Of a DNA stretch of 6,175 nt, positions 1 to 6,175 are shown piece by piece. Made by a program: the position numbers and the translations under genes. The notes under the pieces were generated by a model that was not told the DNA's origin, did not search any database, and saw only the letters and a program-made list of their open reading frames with translations. Every line of letters starts with the position of its first letter. Position 1 is the stretch's first letter. This DNA comes from Burkholderiaceae bacterium (GTDB taxonomy: Bacteria; Pseudomonadota; Gammaproteobacteria; Burkholderiales; Burkholderiaceae_C): positions 1 through 6,175 of the forward strand of contig JAGOBT010000208.1 in NCBI GenBank assembly GCA_017999135.1, read 5' to 3'.

Positions 1-674
1 GCGTCTTCGTCGATGCCGTCGCCGAAGCCCTGGTAGGCCAGGTCCAGGTAGGGCAGCAGTTGCCGCTCGCGCAGCACCGGGATCAGGGCGTCCCACTGCG
101 CCGGGCTCAGGTCCACGCCGGTGGGGTTGTGGCAGCAGGCATGCAGCAGCACGATGCTGCGCGCCGGCAGGCCGCGCAGGGCATCCAGCATGGCGTCGAA
201 GCGCACGCCGCCGGTGGCCGCGTCGTAGTACGGATAGGTCTCGACGCGGAACCCGCTGCCCTCGAACATCGAGCGGTGGTTGTCCCAGGTCGGGTCGCTG
301 ACCCAGACGCCGGCCTCGGGCAGCCAGGTCTTCAGAAAGTCGGCGCCCACCTTCAGCCCGCCCGAGCTGCCCACTGTCTGGATGGTGGCCACACGCCCTT
401 CGGCGATGGCCGGGTGGTCGGCGCCCAGCAGCAGCCTCGCCACTTCGGCGCGGCAGGCGGCGTCGCCTTCCATCGGCAGGTAGGGCTTGGCGCCGCCGGC
501 AGCCTGGATGCGGGCCTCGGCCTGCAGCACGCTGGGCAGCACCGGCAGGCGGCCCTGCTCGTCGAAGTAGATGCCGATCGACAGGTTCACCTTCTGCGGC
601 CGCGGGTCGGCATGGAAGGCATCGACCAGGGCGAAGATCGGGTCGCCCGCGTAGGGCTGGATGTGCTCGAACAT
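1..674 (-). CDS. tyrB: Aromatic amino acid aminotransferase (class I PLP-dependent, TyrB type), 3' end outside window
   Basis: The visible 224 residues are the N-terminal part of a cytoplasmic class I (fold type I) PLP-dependent transaminase, which exchanges amino groups between aromatic amino acids or aspartate and 2-oxoglutarate in Phe/Tyr biosynthesis. Translation of the minus strand opens [13 protein letters not shown], as is typical of AspC/TyrB enzymes. Family landmarks seen: the cofactor phosphate-binding segment [10 protein letters not shown] (101-110), SDPTWDNH with the ring-stacking Trp130, HNPTG with Asn183 (the Asn contacting the PLP ring oxygen), and [10 protein letters not shown] with Asp211 (pairs with the pyridine nitrogen) and Tyr214. 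The motifs ARSIVLL and HACCHNPTG resemble E. coli TyrB more than AspC. The Schiff-base Lys (about residue 250) lies beyond the window edge, so catalytic competence cannot be judged. The ATG at 674 is preceded by AGGAG with a 6-nt spacer, a good ribosome binding site. The usual family length is about 400 residues. Aspartate aminotransferase is the main alternative name. Confidence 0.88.
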   Translation of the reverse strand, partial: MFEHIQPYAGDPIFALVDAFHADPRPQKVNLSIGIYFDEQGRLPVLPSVLQAEARIQAAGGAKPYLPMEGDAACRAEVARLLLGADHPAIAEGRVATIQTVGSSGGLKVGADFLKTWLPEAGVWVSDPTWDNHRSMFEGSGFRVETYPYYDAATGGVRFDAMLDALRGLPARSIVLLHACCHNPTGVDLSPAQWDALIPVLRERQLLPYLDLAYQGFGDGIDED

Positions 675-699
675 CGGGGGCTCCTGAATTGAGCTGCCG

Positions 700-705
700 A
701 TTATC
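700..705 (-). promoter_or_regulatory. Possible -10 element upstream of tyrB
   Basis: On the minus strand the hexamer GATAAT (five of six matches to TATAAT) lies in the 75-bp gap between the glutathione peroxidase gene and tyrB. It would put a transcript start roughly 18 nt before the tyrB ATG, leaving room for the AGGAG site. No good -35 box lies 16-18 bp upstream; that stretch is G+C-rich. tyrB could therefore have its own weak or activator-dependent promoter, or simply be read through from the peroxidase gene. Confidence 0.28.
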
Positions 706-749
706 CGGGGCGGCCAAGGCGCAATGTGGCCCGGCGCCAGGTGGCGCAC

Positions 750-1238
750 CTACCCGAGGGCCGCCTCGATGTCGGCGGCCAGCTTCTCCGGTGCATCCTG
801 TGGCGCATAGCGCTTGAGCACCCGACCGTCGCGGCCGACCAGGAACTTGGTGAAGTTCCACTTGATGCCCTTGCTACCCAGCAGGCCCGGGGCCTCGTCC
901 TTCAGCCAGGCGAACAGGGGGTGCGCCTCGGCGCCGTTGACCTTCACCTTGGCCATCATCGGGAAGCTGACGCCGTAGTTCAGCTGGCAGAAGCTGGCGA
1001 TCTGGTCGTTGCTGCCCGGGTCCTGACCGCCGAACTCGTTGCTGGGGAAGCCCAGCACCACCAGGCCGCGGTCGCGGTAGGTGGCCCACAGCTTCTCCAG
1101 CCCGGCGAACTGCGGCGTGAAGCCGCAGGCGCTGGCGGTGTTGACGATCAGCAGCACCTGGCCGGCATGGTCGGCCAGGTGCACGGGCTTGCCGGTGATG
1201 TCCTGGGCGATGATGTCGGGCAGGCTGGAGGCGGGCAT
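750..1238 (-). CDS. Glutathione peroxidase family thiol peroxidase (Cys type, BtuE/Gpx-like)
   Basis: This is a complete 162-residue member of the glutathione peroxidase family (thioredoxin fold), which reduces hydrogen peroxide and organic hydroperoxides. Cys38 in NTASACGFTPQ is the peroxidatic position (Cys rather than selenocysteine). The rest of the catalytic tetrad is visible: Gln72 in FGGQDPGS, and Trp127-Asn128 in WNFTKFLVGRDG. Cys84 in SFCQLNYGVSFPMM is where the resolving cysteine of thioredoxin-dependent two-Cys members sits, so thioredoxin is a likely reductant despite the family name. The extra cysteine usual in the FPCNQF motif is Ser here (FPSNEF). There is no signal peptide, so it is cytoplasmic. 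The ATG at 1238 was chosen because the family homology begins there (MPASSLPDIIAQDI); the reading frame stays open far upstream, but that part is non-homologous and antisense to the next gene. No clear Shine-Dalgarno sequence precedes it. It lies 75 bp upstream of tyrB in the same direction, so co-transcription is possible. Confidence 0.93.
   Translation of the reverse strand: MPASSLPDIIAQDITGKPVHLADHAGQVLLIVNTASACGFTPQFAGLEKLWATYRDRGLVVLGFPSNEFGGQDPGSNDQIASFCQLNYGVSFPMMAKVKVNGAEAHPLFAWLKDEAPGLLGSKGIKWNFTKFLVGRDGRVLKRYAPQDAPEKLAADIEAALG
1154..1182 (-). repeat. 11-bp perfect inverted repeat inside the peroxidase gene
   Basis: The arms GCACCTGGCCG (1154-1164) and CGGCCAGGTGC (1172-1182) are exact reverse complements separated by 7 nt. 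They lie inside the coding sequence at about nucleotides 57-85 from the start codon, covering roughly codons 19-29. The mRNA would form a strong stem-loop close to the 5' end of the message. Function is unknown; it could be a chance product of G+C-rich codons. Confidence 0.6.
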
Positions 1239-1376
1239 GGCTGACGCCGCAGAAGTGCGGGCTGTGGCGGAAAGGCCACCATCGTATCCCCGTAGTGGGC
1301 CGGTCTGCGCGCTGCCGGCGCTGGCGCCCCATGGGCCGGCGGGCCATACTGCGCCACCTGCCCCATCCGCCCGGCC
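1239..1376. promoter_or_regulatory. Divergent intergenic region, peroxidase / receiver protein
   Basis: These 138 bp separate two divergently oriented start codons and so must hold the promoters of both genes. I found no convincing -35/-10 pair on either strand. The segment around 1281-1290 (ATCGTATCCC) is the least G+C-rich part and could hold a -10 for the peroxidase gene on the minus strand. A short dyad, GTGGC (1265-1269) and GCCAC (1276-1280) with a 6-nt spacer, sits near the middle. No Shine-Dalgarno sequence was seen ahead of either start. Confidence 0.4.
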
Positions 1377-2324
1377 ATGCCCGTTCCGATCCCGGTCGCC
1401 ATCCTCGGCTTCAGCGCCTTCGACCGCAAGGCGCTGGCGTCGTATTTCCAGCTCACCGGCCGCACGCGCCCGCGCTATGCGCACGTGCTCAACGCCGACC
1501 TGGCCGATCTGGTGATCGCCGACGCCGACGAGCCCGGCGTGCTGGAACTGCTGCGCACCCTGGGCCGGGTGCAGGACGCGCTGTTCATCGGCGCGCTGGC
1601 GCCGCCCGAAGCCGCCGCCTGGATGATGCGGCCGATCGACCAGACCCAGGTGCTGCGCGAGCTCGATGCACTGATGGCCCGGCGTGACAACCCGCGCTCG
1701 TCGCCCCTGCCGCTCACCCTGCCCAGCAGCCTGGGGCGCGGTGCGTTGCGCACCATCGGCATGCTCGATCTGCCCGATTCGCCCACCCGCCGTGTCGACG
1801 ACGACCTGCCGCCGCGCCGCCACCCGGCCCAGCTCGATCCGCAGGAAGCCCGCCGCCGCGAGCTGGAGGCCCTGCGCCGCCCGCAGATCGCGCCGCGTGC
1901 GCTGCTGGTCGACGACAGCGAGGTGGCGCTGCACTTCCTCAAGCGCCAGCTGCAGGCTTACGCCATCGACGTCGACCTGGCCCGCGACAGCGAGCGCGCG
2001 CTCGACCTGCTCACCCACCATGTCTACGGGCTGGTGTTCCTGGATGTCGACCTGGGCCCGCACAGCCGCACCGATGGCCTGACGCTCTGCCACCAGATCC
2101 GCTACCGCCTGCACCACCCGGGTGGCCGCGCGCCGATGGTGGTGATGGTCTCGGCCTTCCATGACCCGGTCGACCAGGTGCGCGGCACGCTGGCCGGTGC
2201 CGAGGCCTACCTGGGCAAGCCGCTCGACCTGACGGCGCTCGACCGCCTGCTGGGCCGCCAGGGCCTGTACCGGCCGCTGGGCCAGGCCGGCAGCGGCGCC
2301 CAGCGCCCGGGCCGGCACACGTAG
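1377..2324 (+). CDS. Two-receiver response-regulator-like protein with degenerate N-terminal receiver
   Basis: The 315-residue protein ends in a canonical CheY-like receiver at about 172-294. It has the acidic pair Asp179-Asp180 (ALLVDDSE), phosphoacceptor Asp223 (LVFLDVDLG), switch Ser259 (VVMVSAF) and conserved Lys281 (YLGKPLD). The first 100 residues look like a second, diverged receiver: VAILGFSAFDRKALASYF occupies the beta1/alpha1 position but has Gly-Phe where the acidic pair should be; DLVIADADEPG keeps an Asp (Asp49) at the phosphoacceptor position; and RPID (85-88) replaces KPxD, with Arg for Lys. Residues 101-170 form a Pro/Arg-rich linker. There is no DNA-binding, GGDEF, EAL or kinase domain, so output is probably by protein-protein contact. 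The loop after Asp223 is slightly longer than usual (DLGPHSRTDG). No histidine kinase is encoded nearby, so the partner is unknown. The ATG at 1377 has no recognisable Shine-Dalgarno sequence but fits the domain start. It is convergent with the permease gene, with a 9-bp gap. The receiver call is firm; the N-terminal assignment is inferred. Confidence 0.85.
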   Translation: MPVPIPVAILGFSAFDRKALASYFQLTGRTRPRYAHVLNADLADLVIADADEPGVLELLRTLGRVQDALFIGALAPPEAAAWMMRPIDQTQVLRELDALMARRDNPRSSPLPLTLPSSLGRGALRTIGMLDLPDSPTRRVDDDLPPRRHPAQLDPQEARRRELEALRRPQIAPRALLVDDSEVALHFLKRQLQAYAIDVDLARDSERALDLLTHHVYGLVFLDVDLGPHSRTDGLTLCHQIRYRLHHPGGRAPMVVMVSAFHDPVDQVRGTLAGAEAYLGKPLDLTALDRLLGRQGLYRPLGQAGSGAQRPGRHT

Positions 2325-2333
2325 CCGGCGGCG

Positions 2334-3236
2334 TCAGTCGCGCTGCACCGACGCCAGCAGCGCCCCGCCCAGGATCATCAGCGCGCCCAGCGCCTCGCGC
2401 CAGCCCAGGCTGCCGGCGCCCAGCGCCAGGGCCGACGCACTGGCGAAGAACACCTCGCTGATCATCACCACCGCAGTGGTGTTGGCTGGCAGCCGCGCCG
2501 CGCCGTACTGCAGCGTCAGGTTCGACGCCAGGAACCAGACCGCCAGGCCCAGCGCCGGCAGCACCCAGGCCCAGGCCAGCGGCGGCGGCGCGCTGGCCAC
2601 CCCGGTGACGGTGAGCCAGCTGGCCAGCACCAATGACACCACCGCGCCGCCGCTGAACATCGCCAGCGCGCGTGCTGATTCCGGCTGCCGGGCCTCGCGC
2701 CGCAGCAGCACGTTGTTCAGCGCAAAGCAGAAGCCGCCCAGCAGGCCCAGCAGGTCGGGCAGCAGGCCCGGCACCGGTGCGCCGGCGGCAGGGGCGTGCG
2801 CAGCGCCGCCGGCCGGCCACAGCACCACCAGCGCGCCGGCCAGCGCCAGCGCCACGCGGAACGCGCCGCGGCCGCTGATGCGCTCGCCCAGCAGCGCGCG
2901 CGACAGCAGCACCGTCCACAGCGGCATCAGGTAGAACAGCAGCACGACGCGCACCACGTCGCCGATGCTCACGCCCCAGTTGAAGCAGGCGTTGGTGCCG
3001 CCCGAGGCCAGCACCAGCCACCACAGCGAGCGTGTGCGCAGCAGGTGCCTGGCCGCCGCCGGCCGCGCCAGCAGCAGCAACACCACGGCGATGCTGTAGA
3101 TGCAGCCGGTCAGCCACAGCGGGTGCAGGCCCATCGCACCCAGCTGCCGGAACGGCCACCAGCTCACGCCCCAGGTGAAGGCGTTGAACACCAGGGCGCC
3201 CACCGCCAGCCAGCGGGCGGCACCTTGTTTCAGCAT
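2334..3236 (-). CDS. EamA/DMT-superfamily permease, ten transmembrane helices
   Basis: This is a 300-residue inner-membrane protein of the drug/metabolite transporter superfamily (two EamA repeats), a family exporting amino acids, nucleobases or other small metabolites. The substrate cannot be told from sequence. Hydrophobic segments fall near 8-27, 42-58, 70-88, 96-114, 124-141, 160-178, 192-211, 220-240, 250-272 and 279-296. Repeat one ends with the family motif LLGERISGRG (115-124) followed by the helix FRVALALAGALVVLWP. Repeat two carries SEVFFASASALALG and ends MILGGALLA, the equivalent conserved Glu/Gly pattern. The second-repeat loop has GSLGWRE where LGExxT is commoner. The ATG at 3236 (MLKQGAARWL) was chosen because it gives the normal length and a positive N-terminus before helix 1. 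A TTG at 3269 and a GTG at 3245 are in frame, and none of the three has a good ribosome binding site. It lies downstream of lplT in the same direction, but the 121-bp hairpin-rich gap argues for separate transcription. Confidence 0.88.
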   Translation of the reverse strand: MLKQGAARWLAVGALVFNAFTWGVSWWPFRQLGAMGLHPLWLTGCIYSIAVVLLLLARPAAARHLLRTRSLWWLVLASGGTNACFNWGVSIGDVVRVVLLFYLMPLWTVLLSRALLGERISGRGAFRVALALAGALVVLWPAGGAAHAPAAGAPVPGLLPDLLGLLGGFCFALNNVLLRREARQPESARALAMFSGGAVVSLVLASWLTVTGVASAPPPLAWAWVLPALGLAVWFLASNLTLQYGAARLPANTTAVVMISEVFFASASALALGAGSLGWREALGALMILGGALLASVQRD

Positions 3237-3289
3237 CCTGTGCACCGATTGCGGCGCAGTGCAGCCCAAACCAAGCGGGCGCCGCGGAA

Positions 3290-3357
3290 CCGGCTCTGCC
3301 GGGCCGCCGGGGCCGCCCCCTGGGGGGAGCGCCGCAGGCGCTTCGGGGGGGGCGAAG
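3290..3357. repeat. Cluster of G+C-rich stem-loops and G-tracts after lplT
   Basis: Four small dyads follow one another in the gap between the permease start and the lplT stop: CCGGC/GCCGG around TCT (3290-3302), CCCCC/GGGGG around T (3316-3326), AGCGCC/GGCGCT around GCA (3328-3342), and CTTCG/CGAAG around seven G residues (3341-3357). The last two share bases, so they are alternatives. On the plus strand there are runs of six (3322-3327) and eight (3345-3352) G residues. Lying directly behind the lplT stop codon, the cluster may end or stabilise the lplT transcript, but no T-run follows, so it is not a classical intrinsic terminator. It resembles dispersed intergenic G+C-rich repeats I recall from other Burkholderiales genomes; that likeness is from memory. 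Confidence 0.55.
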
Positions 3358-4635
3358 TCAATGCTTGTCGGTCCGGGCGATGGCGAGCAGGCGTTCCACC
3401 TCGTCGGCGTGGTCGATGCAGTTGCGCTGGTGCCAGCGCTTGATCAGCCACATCACGCCGGCCACGCTGAGCCCCAGCACCGCGATGGCGGTGAAGGCCG
3501 ACAGCCCCAGCTTGACCATGCCGACGTAGAGCGCCCCCAGCGCCAGGATGCAGGCCTGCTCATTGAAGTTCTGCACCGCGATCGACCGGCCCGCGCCCAT
3601 CAGGTTGTGGCCGCGGTGCTGCAGCAGGGCGTTCATCGGCACCACCAGGTAGCCGCACACCGCGCCCATGACGACCAGGAACGGCACCGCCGCCCAGATG
3701 TTGGTGAGGAAGTTCAGCCCGATCATCAGGAAGCCCACCGCAATGCCCAGCGGCAGCACGCCCACCGCGCGGTCGAGCTTCAGGGTGGACGAGGCGATCA
3801 CCGCGCCGATCACCGAGCCCAGGATCACCACCCCGGCCAGGTTGGAGGCCTGCATCGTGCTGTAGCCCAGCGCCGCGGCGGCCCAGGCGAAGACGATCAC
3901 CCGCAGGTTGCCGAACACGCCCCACAGCAGGGTGGTGGTGGCCAGCGAGATCTGGCCCAGCTTGTCGCCCCACAGGCGGGAATTGCACTGGGCAAAGTCG
4001 CGCACCAGTTCGGCCGGGTTGGCCACCAGCGGGCGCAGCGGCGCTTCGGTGCGCGGGATGTACAGGTTGAACACCGCCGCCACGATGTACACCAGCACCA
4101 TGGTGGCGATCGAGGCTTCGGCCGGGGTGTCCACGCCGGTGTCCAGGCCTGGGAAATCCAGGCCCAGCAGCACACCCGACAGGCGCGGGCCGATCAGCTG
4201 CCCGCCCAGCAGGATGCCCAGGATGATCGAGCCGATGGTCAGGCCTTCGATCCAGCCATTGGCCTTGACCAGCTGCGACGGCGGCAGCAACTCGGTGAGG
4301 ATGCCGTACTTGGCCGGCGAGTAGGCCGCCGCGCCCAGCCCCACCACCGCATAGGCCAGCAGCGGGTGGCTGCCGAACAGCATCATCAGGCAGCCCAGCA
4401 CCTTGATGCTGTTGCTGATGAACATGACGCGGCCCTTGGGCACGGCATCGGCAAAGGCGCCCACGAACGGCGCCAGCAGCACATAGAACAGCGCGAACAT
4501 CGGCGCCAGCGCCGGCACCTGCCAGGACGGCGCGTTCGACGACTTCAGCAATTCGATGGCAGCCACCAGCAGCGCGTTGTCAGCCAGCGAGCTGAAGAAC
4601 TGCGCCGCCATGATGGTGTAGAAGCCTTTTTTCAT
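3358..4635 (-). CDS. lplT: Lysophospholipid transporter LplT
   Basis: This is a 425-residue major-facilitator-superfamily flippase of the inner membrane. The family moves lysophospholipids, such as lysophosphatidylethanolamine, from the outer to the inner leaflet for re-acylation. The N-terminus MKKGFYTIMAAQFFSSLADN carries the family's LADNALL segment (Asp19 corresponds to the Asp of E. coli FGDNALL). Other family landmarks are FADAVPKGRVMFISNSIK (61-78, motif-A-like loop), SPAKYGILTELLP (106-118), LVKANGWIEG (122-131) and GAGRSIAVQNFNEQ (347-360). About 12 hydrophobic helices are visible. A hydrophilic loop, DFPGLDTGVDTPAEAS (160-175), lies between mid-sequence helices. The acyltransferase partner Aas, fused or adjacent in some bacteria, is not encoded in this window. 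The frame is open back to 4869, but the ATG at 4635 is where homology and the first helix begin, and GGAAAG stands just before it as a weak ribosome binding site. The gene is divergent from alr, with 250 bp between the starts. Confidence 0.94.
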   Translation of the reverse strand: MKKGFYTIMAAQFFSSLADNALLVAAIELLKSSNAPSWQVPALAPMFALFYVLLAPFVGAFADAVPKGRVMFISNSIKVLGCLMMLFGSHPLLAYAVVGLGAAAYSPAKYGILTELLPPSQLVKANGWIEGLTIGSIILGILLGGQLIGPRLSGVLLGLDFPGLDTGVDTPAEASIATMVLVYIVAAVFNLYIPRTEAPLRPLVANPAELVRDFAQCNSRLWGDKLGQISLATTTLLWGVFGNLRVIVFAWAAAALGYSTMQASNLAGVVILGSVIGAVIASSTLKLDRAVGVLPLGIAVGFLMIGLNFLTNIWAAVPFLVVMGAVCGYLVVPMNALLQHRGHNLMGAGRSIAVQNFNEQACILALGALYVGMVKLGLSAFTAIAVLGLSVAGVMWLIKRWHQRNCIDHADEVERLLAIARTDKH

Positions 4636-4666
4636 CCGCTTTCCGGCCCGCTGCTGGCTGTGCTGG

Positions 4667-4686
4667 CAGGTGGGGTGACCCACCTG
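4667..4686. repeat. Perfect 8-bp inverted repeat with 4-nt loop in the lplT leader
   Basis: CAGGTGGG (4667-4674) and CCCACCTG (4679-4686) are exact reverse complements around GTGA. The element lies 31 bp upstream of the lplT start codon, so it would be in the lplT 5' leader if transcription begins at the A+T-rich core near 4775. In RNA it forms an eight-pair, mostly G-C stem; on the plus strand the loop is a GNRA tetraloop (GUGA), on the minus strand UCAC. No T-run follows on either strand, so a terminator is unlikely. A protein-binding operator or an RNA leader hairpin are both possible. Confidence 0.65.
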
Positions 4687-4738
4687 TGTCTCCGATCGGT
4701 ACGCAACGGGGCCAGGCTGATGTGAAGGCACCATGCAT

Positions 4739-4752
4739 GCCACCCGGGTGGC
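4739..4752. repeat. 14-bp perfect palindrome in the lplT/alr intergenic region
   Basis: GCCACCCGGGTGGC is a perfect palindrome with no spacer. It lies about 21 bp from the A+T-rich core at 4773-4779, close enough to overlap a promoter and act as an operator for a dimeric regulator. No regulator gene is in the window and I do not recognise the site as a known operator. Confidence 0.55.
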
Positions 4753-4885
4753 GTTGCCCGAGCGCGGCGCGGTTATAGCATGCACCCCTTGGCAGCCCGC
4801 GTGACAGACGCCCTGCTTGCAGGAATTGCCGATTTCGCCTGGCGCTGCGCTGGCGTGCGGTGCCACCACTTTTCACGAGCCCACC

Positions 4886-5992
<1,107 letters not shown>

Positions 5993-6175
5993 TCAGCCGG
6001 CGTGGCGCCTGGCCCGCAGTGCCATGCCGGCCAGGCCCGCCAGCCACAGCGCCACGGTGGCGGGCTCGGGCACGGCCTGCACCTCCACCTGCACGCTCAG
6101 GCTGCCGAGTGAACCGCCGAAGTCGCTGTCGTAGGCGTCACGTGGATAGCTCCAGCTCCAGCTGTCGCAGCTGAG
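5993..6175 (-). CDS. C-terminus of a PEP-CTERM sorting-domain protein, 5' end outside window
   Basis: The minus-strand frame is open from the window edge to a TGA at 5993 and encodes 60 residues plus stop. The end is a textbook PEP-CTERM signal: VPEPAT (35-40), a hydrophobic helix VALWLAGLAGMAL (41-53), then the basic tail RARRHAG. Proteins with this tail are exported by Sec, then recognised by an exosortase (EpsH/XrtA family) and processed, usually in bacteria making extracellular polysaccharide. The upstream part (LSCDSWSWSYPRDAYDSDFG, then Gly/Ser and alternating Val residues) looks like the end of a secreted beta-rich domain, but its function cannot be told. No exosortase gene is in the window. 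The gene is convergent with alr, with no bases between the two stop codons. Confidence 0.85.
   Translation of the reverse strand, partial: LSCDSWSWSYPRDAYDSDFGGSLGSLSVQVEVQAVPEPATVALWLAGLAGMALRARRHAG

Larger units (their letters stand above)
4636..4885. promoter_or_regulatory. lplT/alr divergent intergenic region
   Basis: This 250-bp region separates the divergent lplT and alr starts and must hold promoters for both. The only A+T-rich core is GGTTATAGCATG (4771-4782). Read on the plus strand it offers TATAGC (4774-4779) as a -10 for alr; on the minus strand it offers TATAAC (4778-4773) for lplT, so it could serve both directions. No -35 box with normal spacing was found for either, making the assignment tentative. 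It also contains the 20-bp dyad at 4667-4686, the palindrome CCGATCGG at 4692-4699 and the 14-bp palindrome at 4739-4752. No open reading frame here looks coding. Confidence 0.45.

Noticed and set aside
60..692. 210-codon plus-strand open frame opposite tyrB
   Set aside because: It lies wholly opposite a minus-strand frame with strong aminotransferase motifs; the plus-strand product has no recognisable pattern.
1239..2318. Long minus-strand open frame extending the peroxidase gene upstream to about 520 residues
   Set aside because: The family homology starts at the ATG at 1238. The upstream part is a low-complexity Ala/Arg/Gln-rich frame lying antisense to the well-supported receiver gene, a usual by-product of high G+C codon use.
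3237..3269. Earlier TTG start for the permease at 3269
   Set aside because: It adds 11 residues without a better ribosome binding site; the ATG at 3236 gives the usual EamA length and topology. It cannot be excluded outright.
4667..4686. The 20-bp dyad as an intrinsic terminator
   Set aside because: No T-run follows the stem on either strand, and it lies between two divergent genes where no transcript should end.
3100..4725. 541-codon plus-strand open frame opposite lplT
   Set aside because: It is the complement of lplT codons and yields His/Gln/Arg-rich text without domain-like patterns. LplT on the other strand is clearly the real gene.
4817..4885. Earlier TTG start for alr
   Set aside because: The added 23 residues do not match the racemase family; the GTG at 4886 directly precedes the conserved PRPIEALIH start.

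Overview
The window is very G+C-rich, gene-dense bacterial DNA. The gene content points to a betaproteobacterium of the order Burkholderiales, probably in the Leptothrix/Rubrivivax/Roseateles/Ideonella area. Reasons: a TyrB-type aminotransferase, an LplT of the beta-proteobacterial type divergent from alanine racemase, and a protein ending in a PEP-CTERM sorting signal, which is common in exosortase-bearing, polysaccharide-producing members of that group. The taxon is inferred from protein families, not from a marker gene.

Layout. (1) 1-674, minus: N-terminal 224 residues of an aromatic amino acid aminotransferase (tyrB), cut by the window edge. (2) 750-1238, minus: a complete 162-residue Cys-type glutathione peroxidase, 75 bp upstream of tyrB and in the same direction. 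(3) 1377-2324, plus: a 315-residue response-regulator-like protein with a degenerate receiver-like N-terminal domain, a Pro/Arg-rich linker and an intact C-terminal receiver; it has no recognisable output domain. It is divergent from the peroxidase and convergent with the next gene. (4) 2334-3236, minus: a ten-helix EamA/DMT-family permease. (5) 3237-3357: a short intergenic stretch packed with G+C-rich hairpins and G-tracts. (6) 3358-4635, minus: lysophospholipid transporter LplT. (7) 4636-4885: a 250-bp divergent promoter region with two perfect dyads and one A+T-rich core. (8) 4886-5992, plus: biosynthetic-type alanine racemase with its catalytic residues intact. (9) 5993-6175, minus: the C-terminal 60 residues of a PEP-CTERM protein, whose stop codon abuts that of alr.

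How they fit together. Most genes are single-function housekeeping or envelope genes. LplT (return of lysophospholipids across the inner membrane) and Alr (D-alanine for peptidoglycan) share a divergent regulatory region and both serve the cell envelope. The peroxidase and TyrB may be co-transcribed but have no evident functional link. No RNA gene, insertion sequence, CRISPR array or phage gene was seen. The least conventional items are the two-receiver protein, the hairpin cluster after lplT, the dyads in the lplT/alr intergenic region, and an 11-bp inverted repeat inside the peroxidase gene. I found no convincing new multi-gene system.
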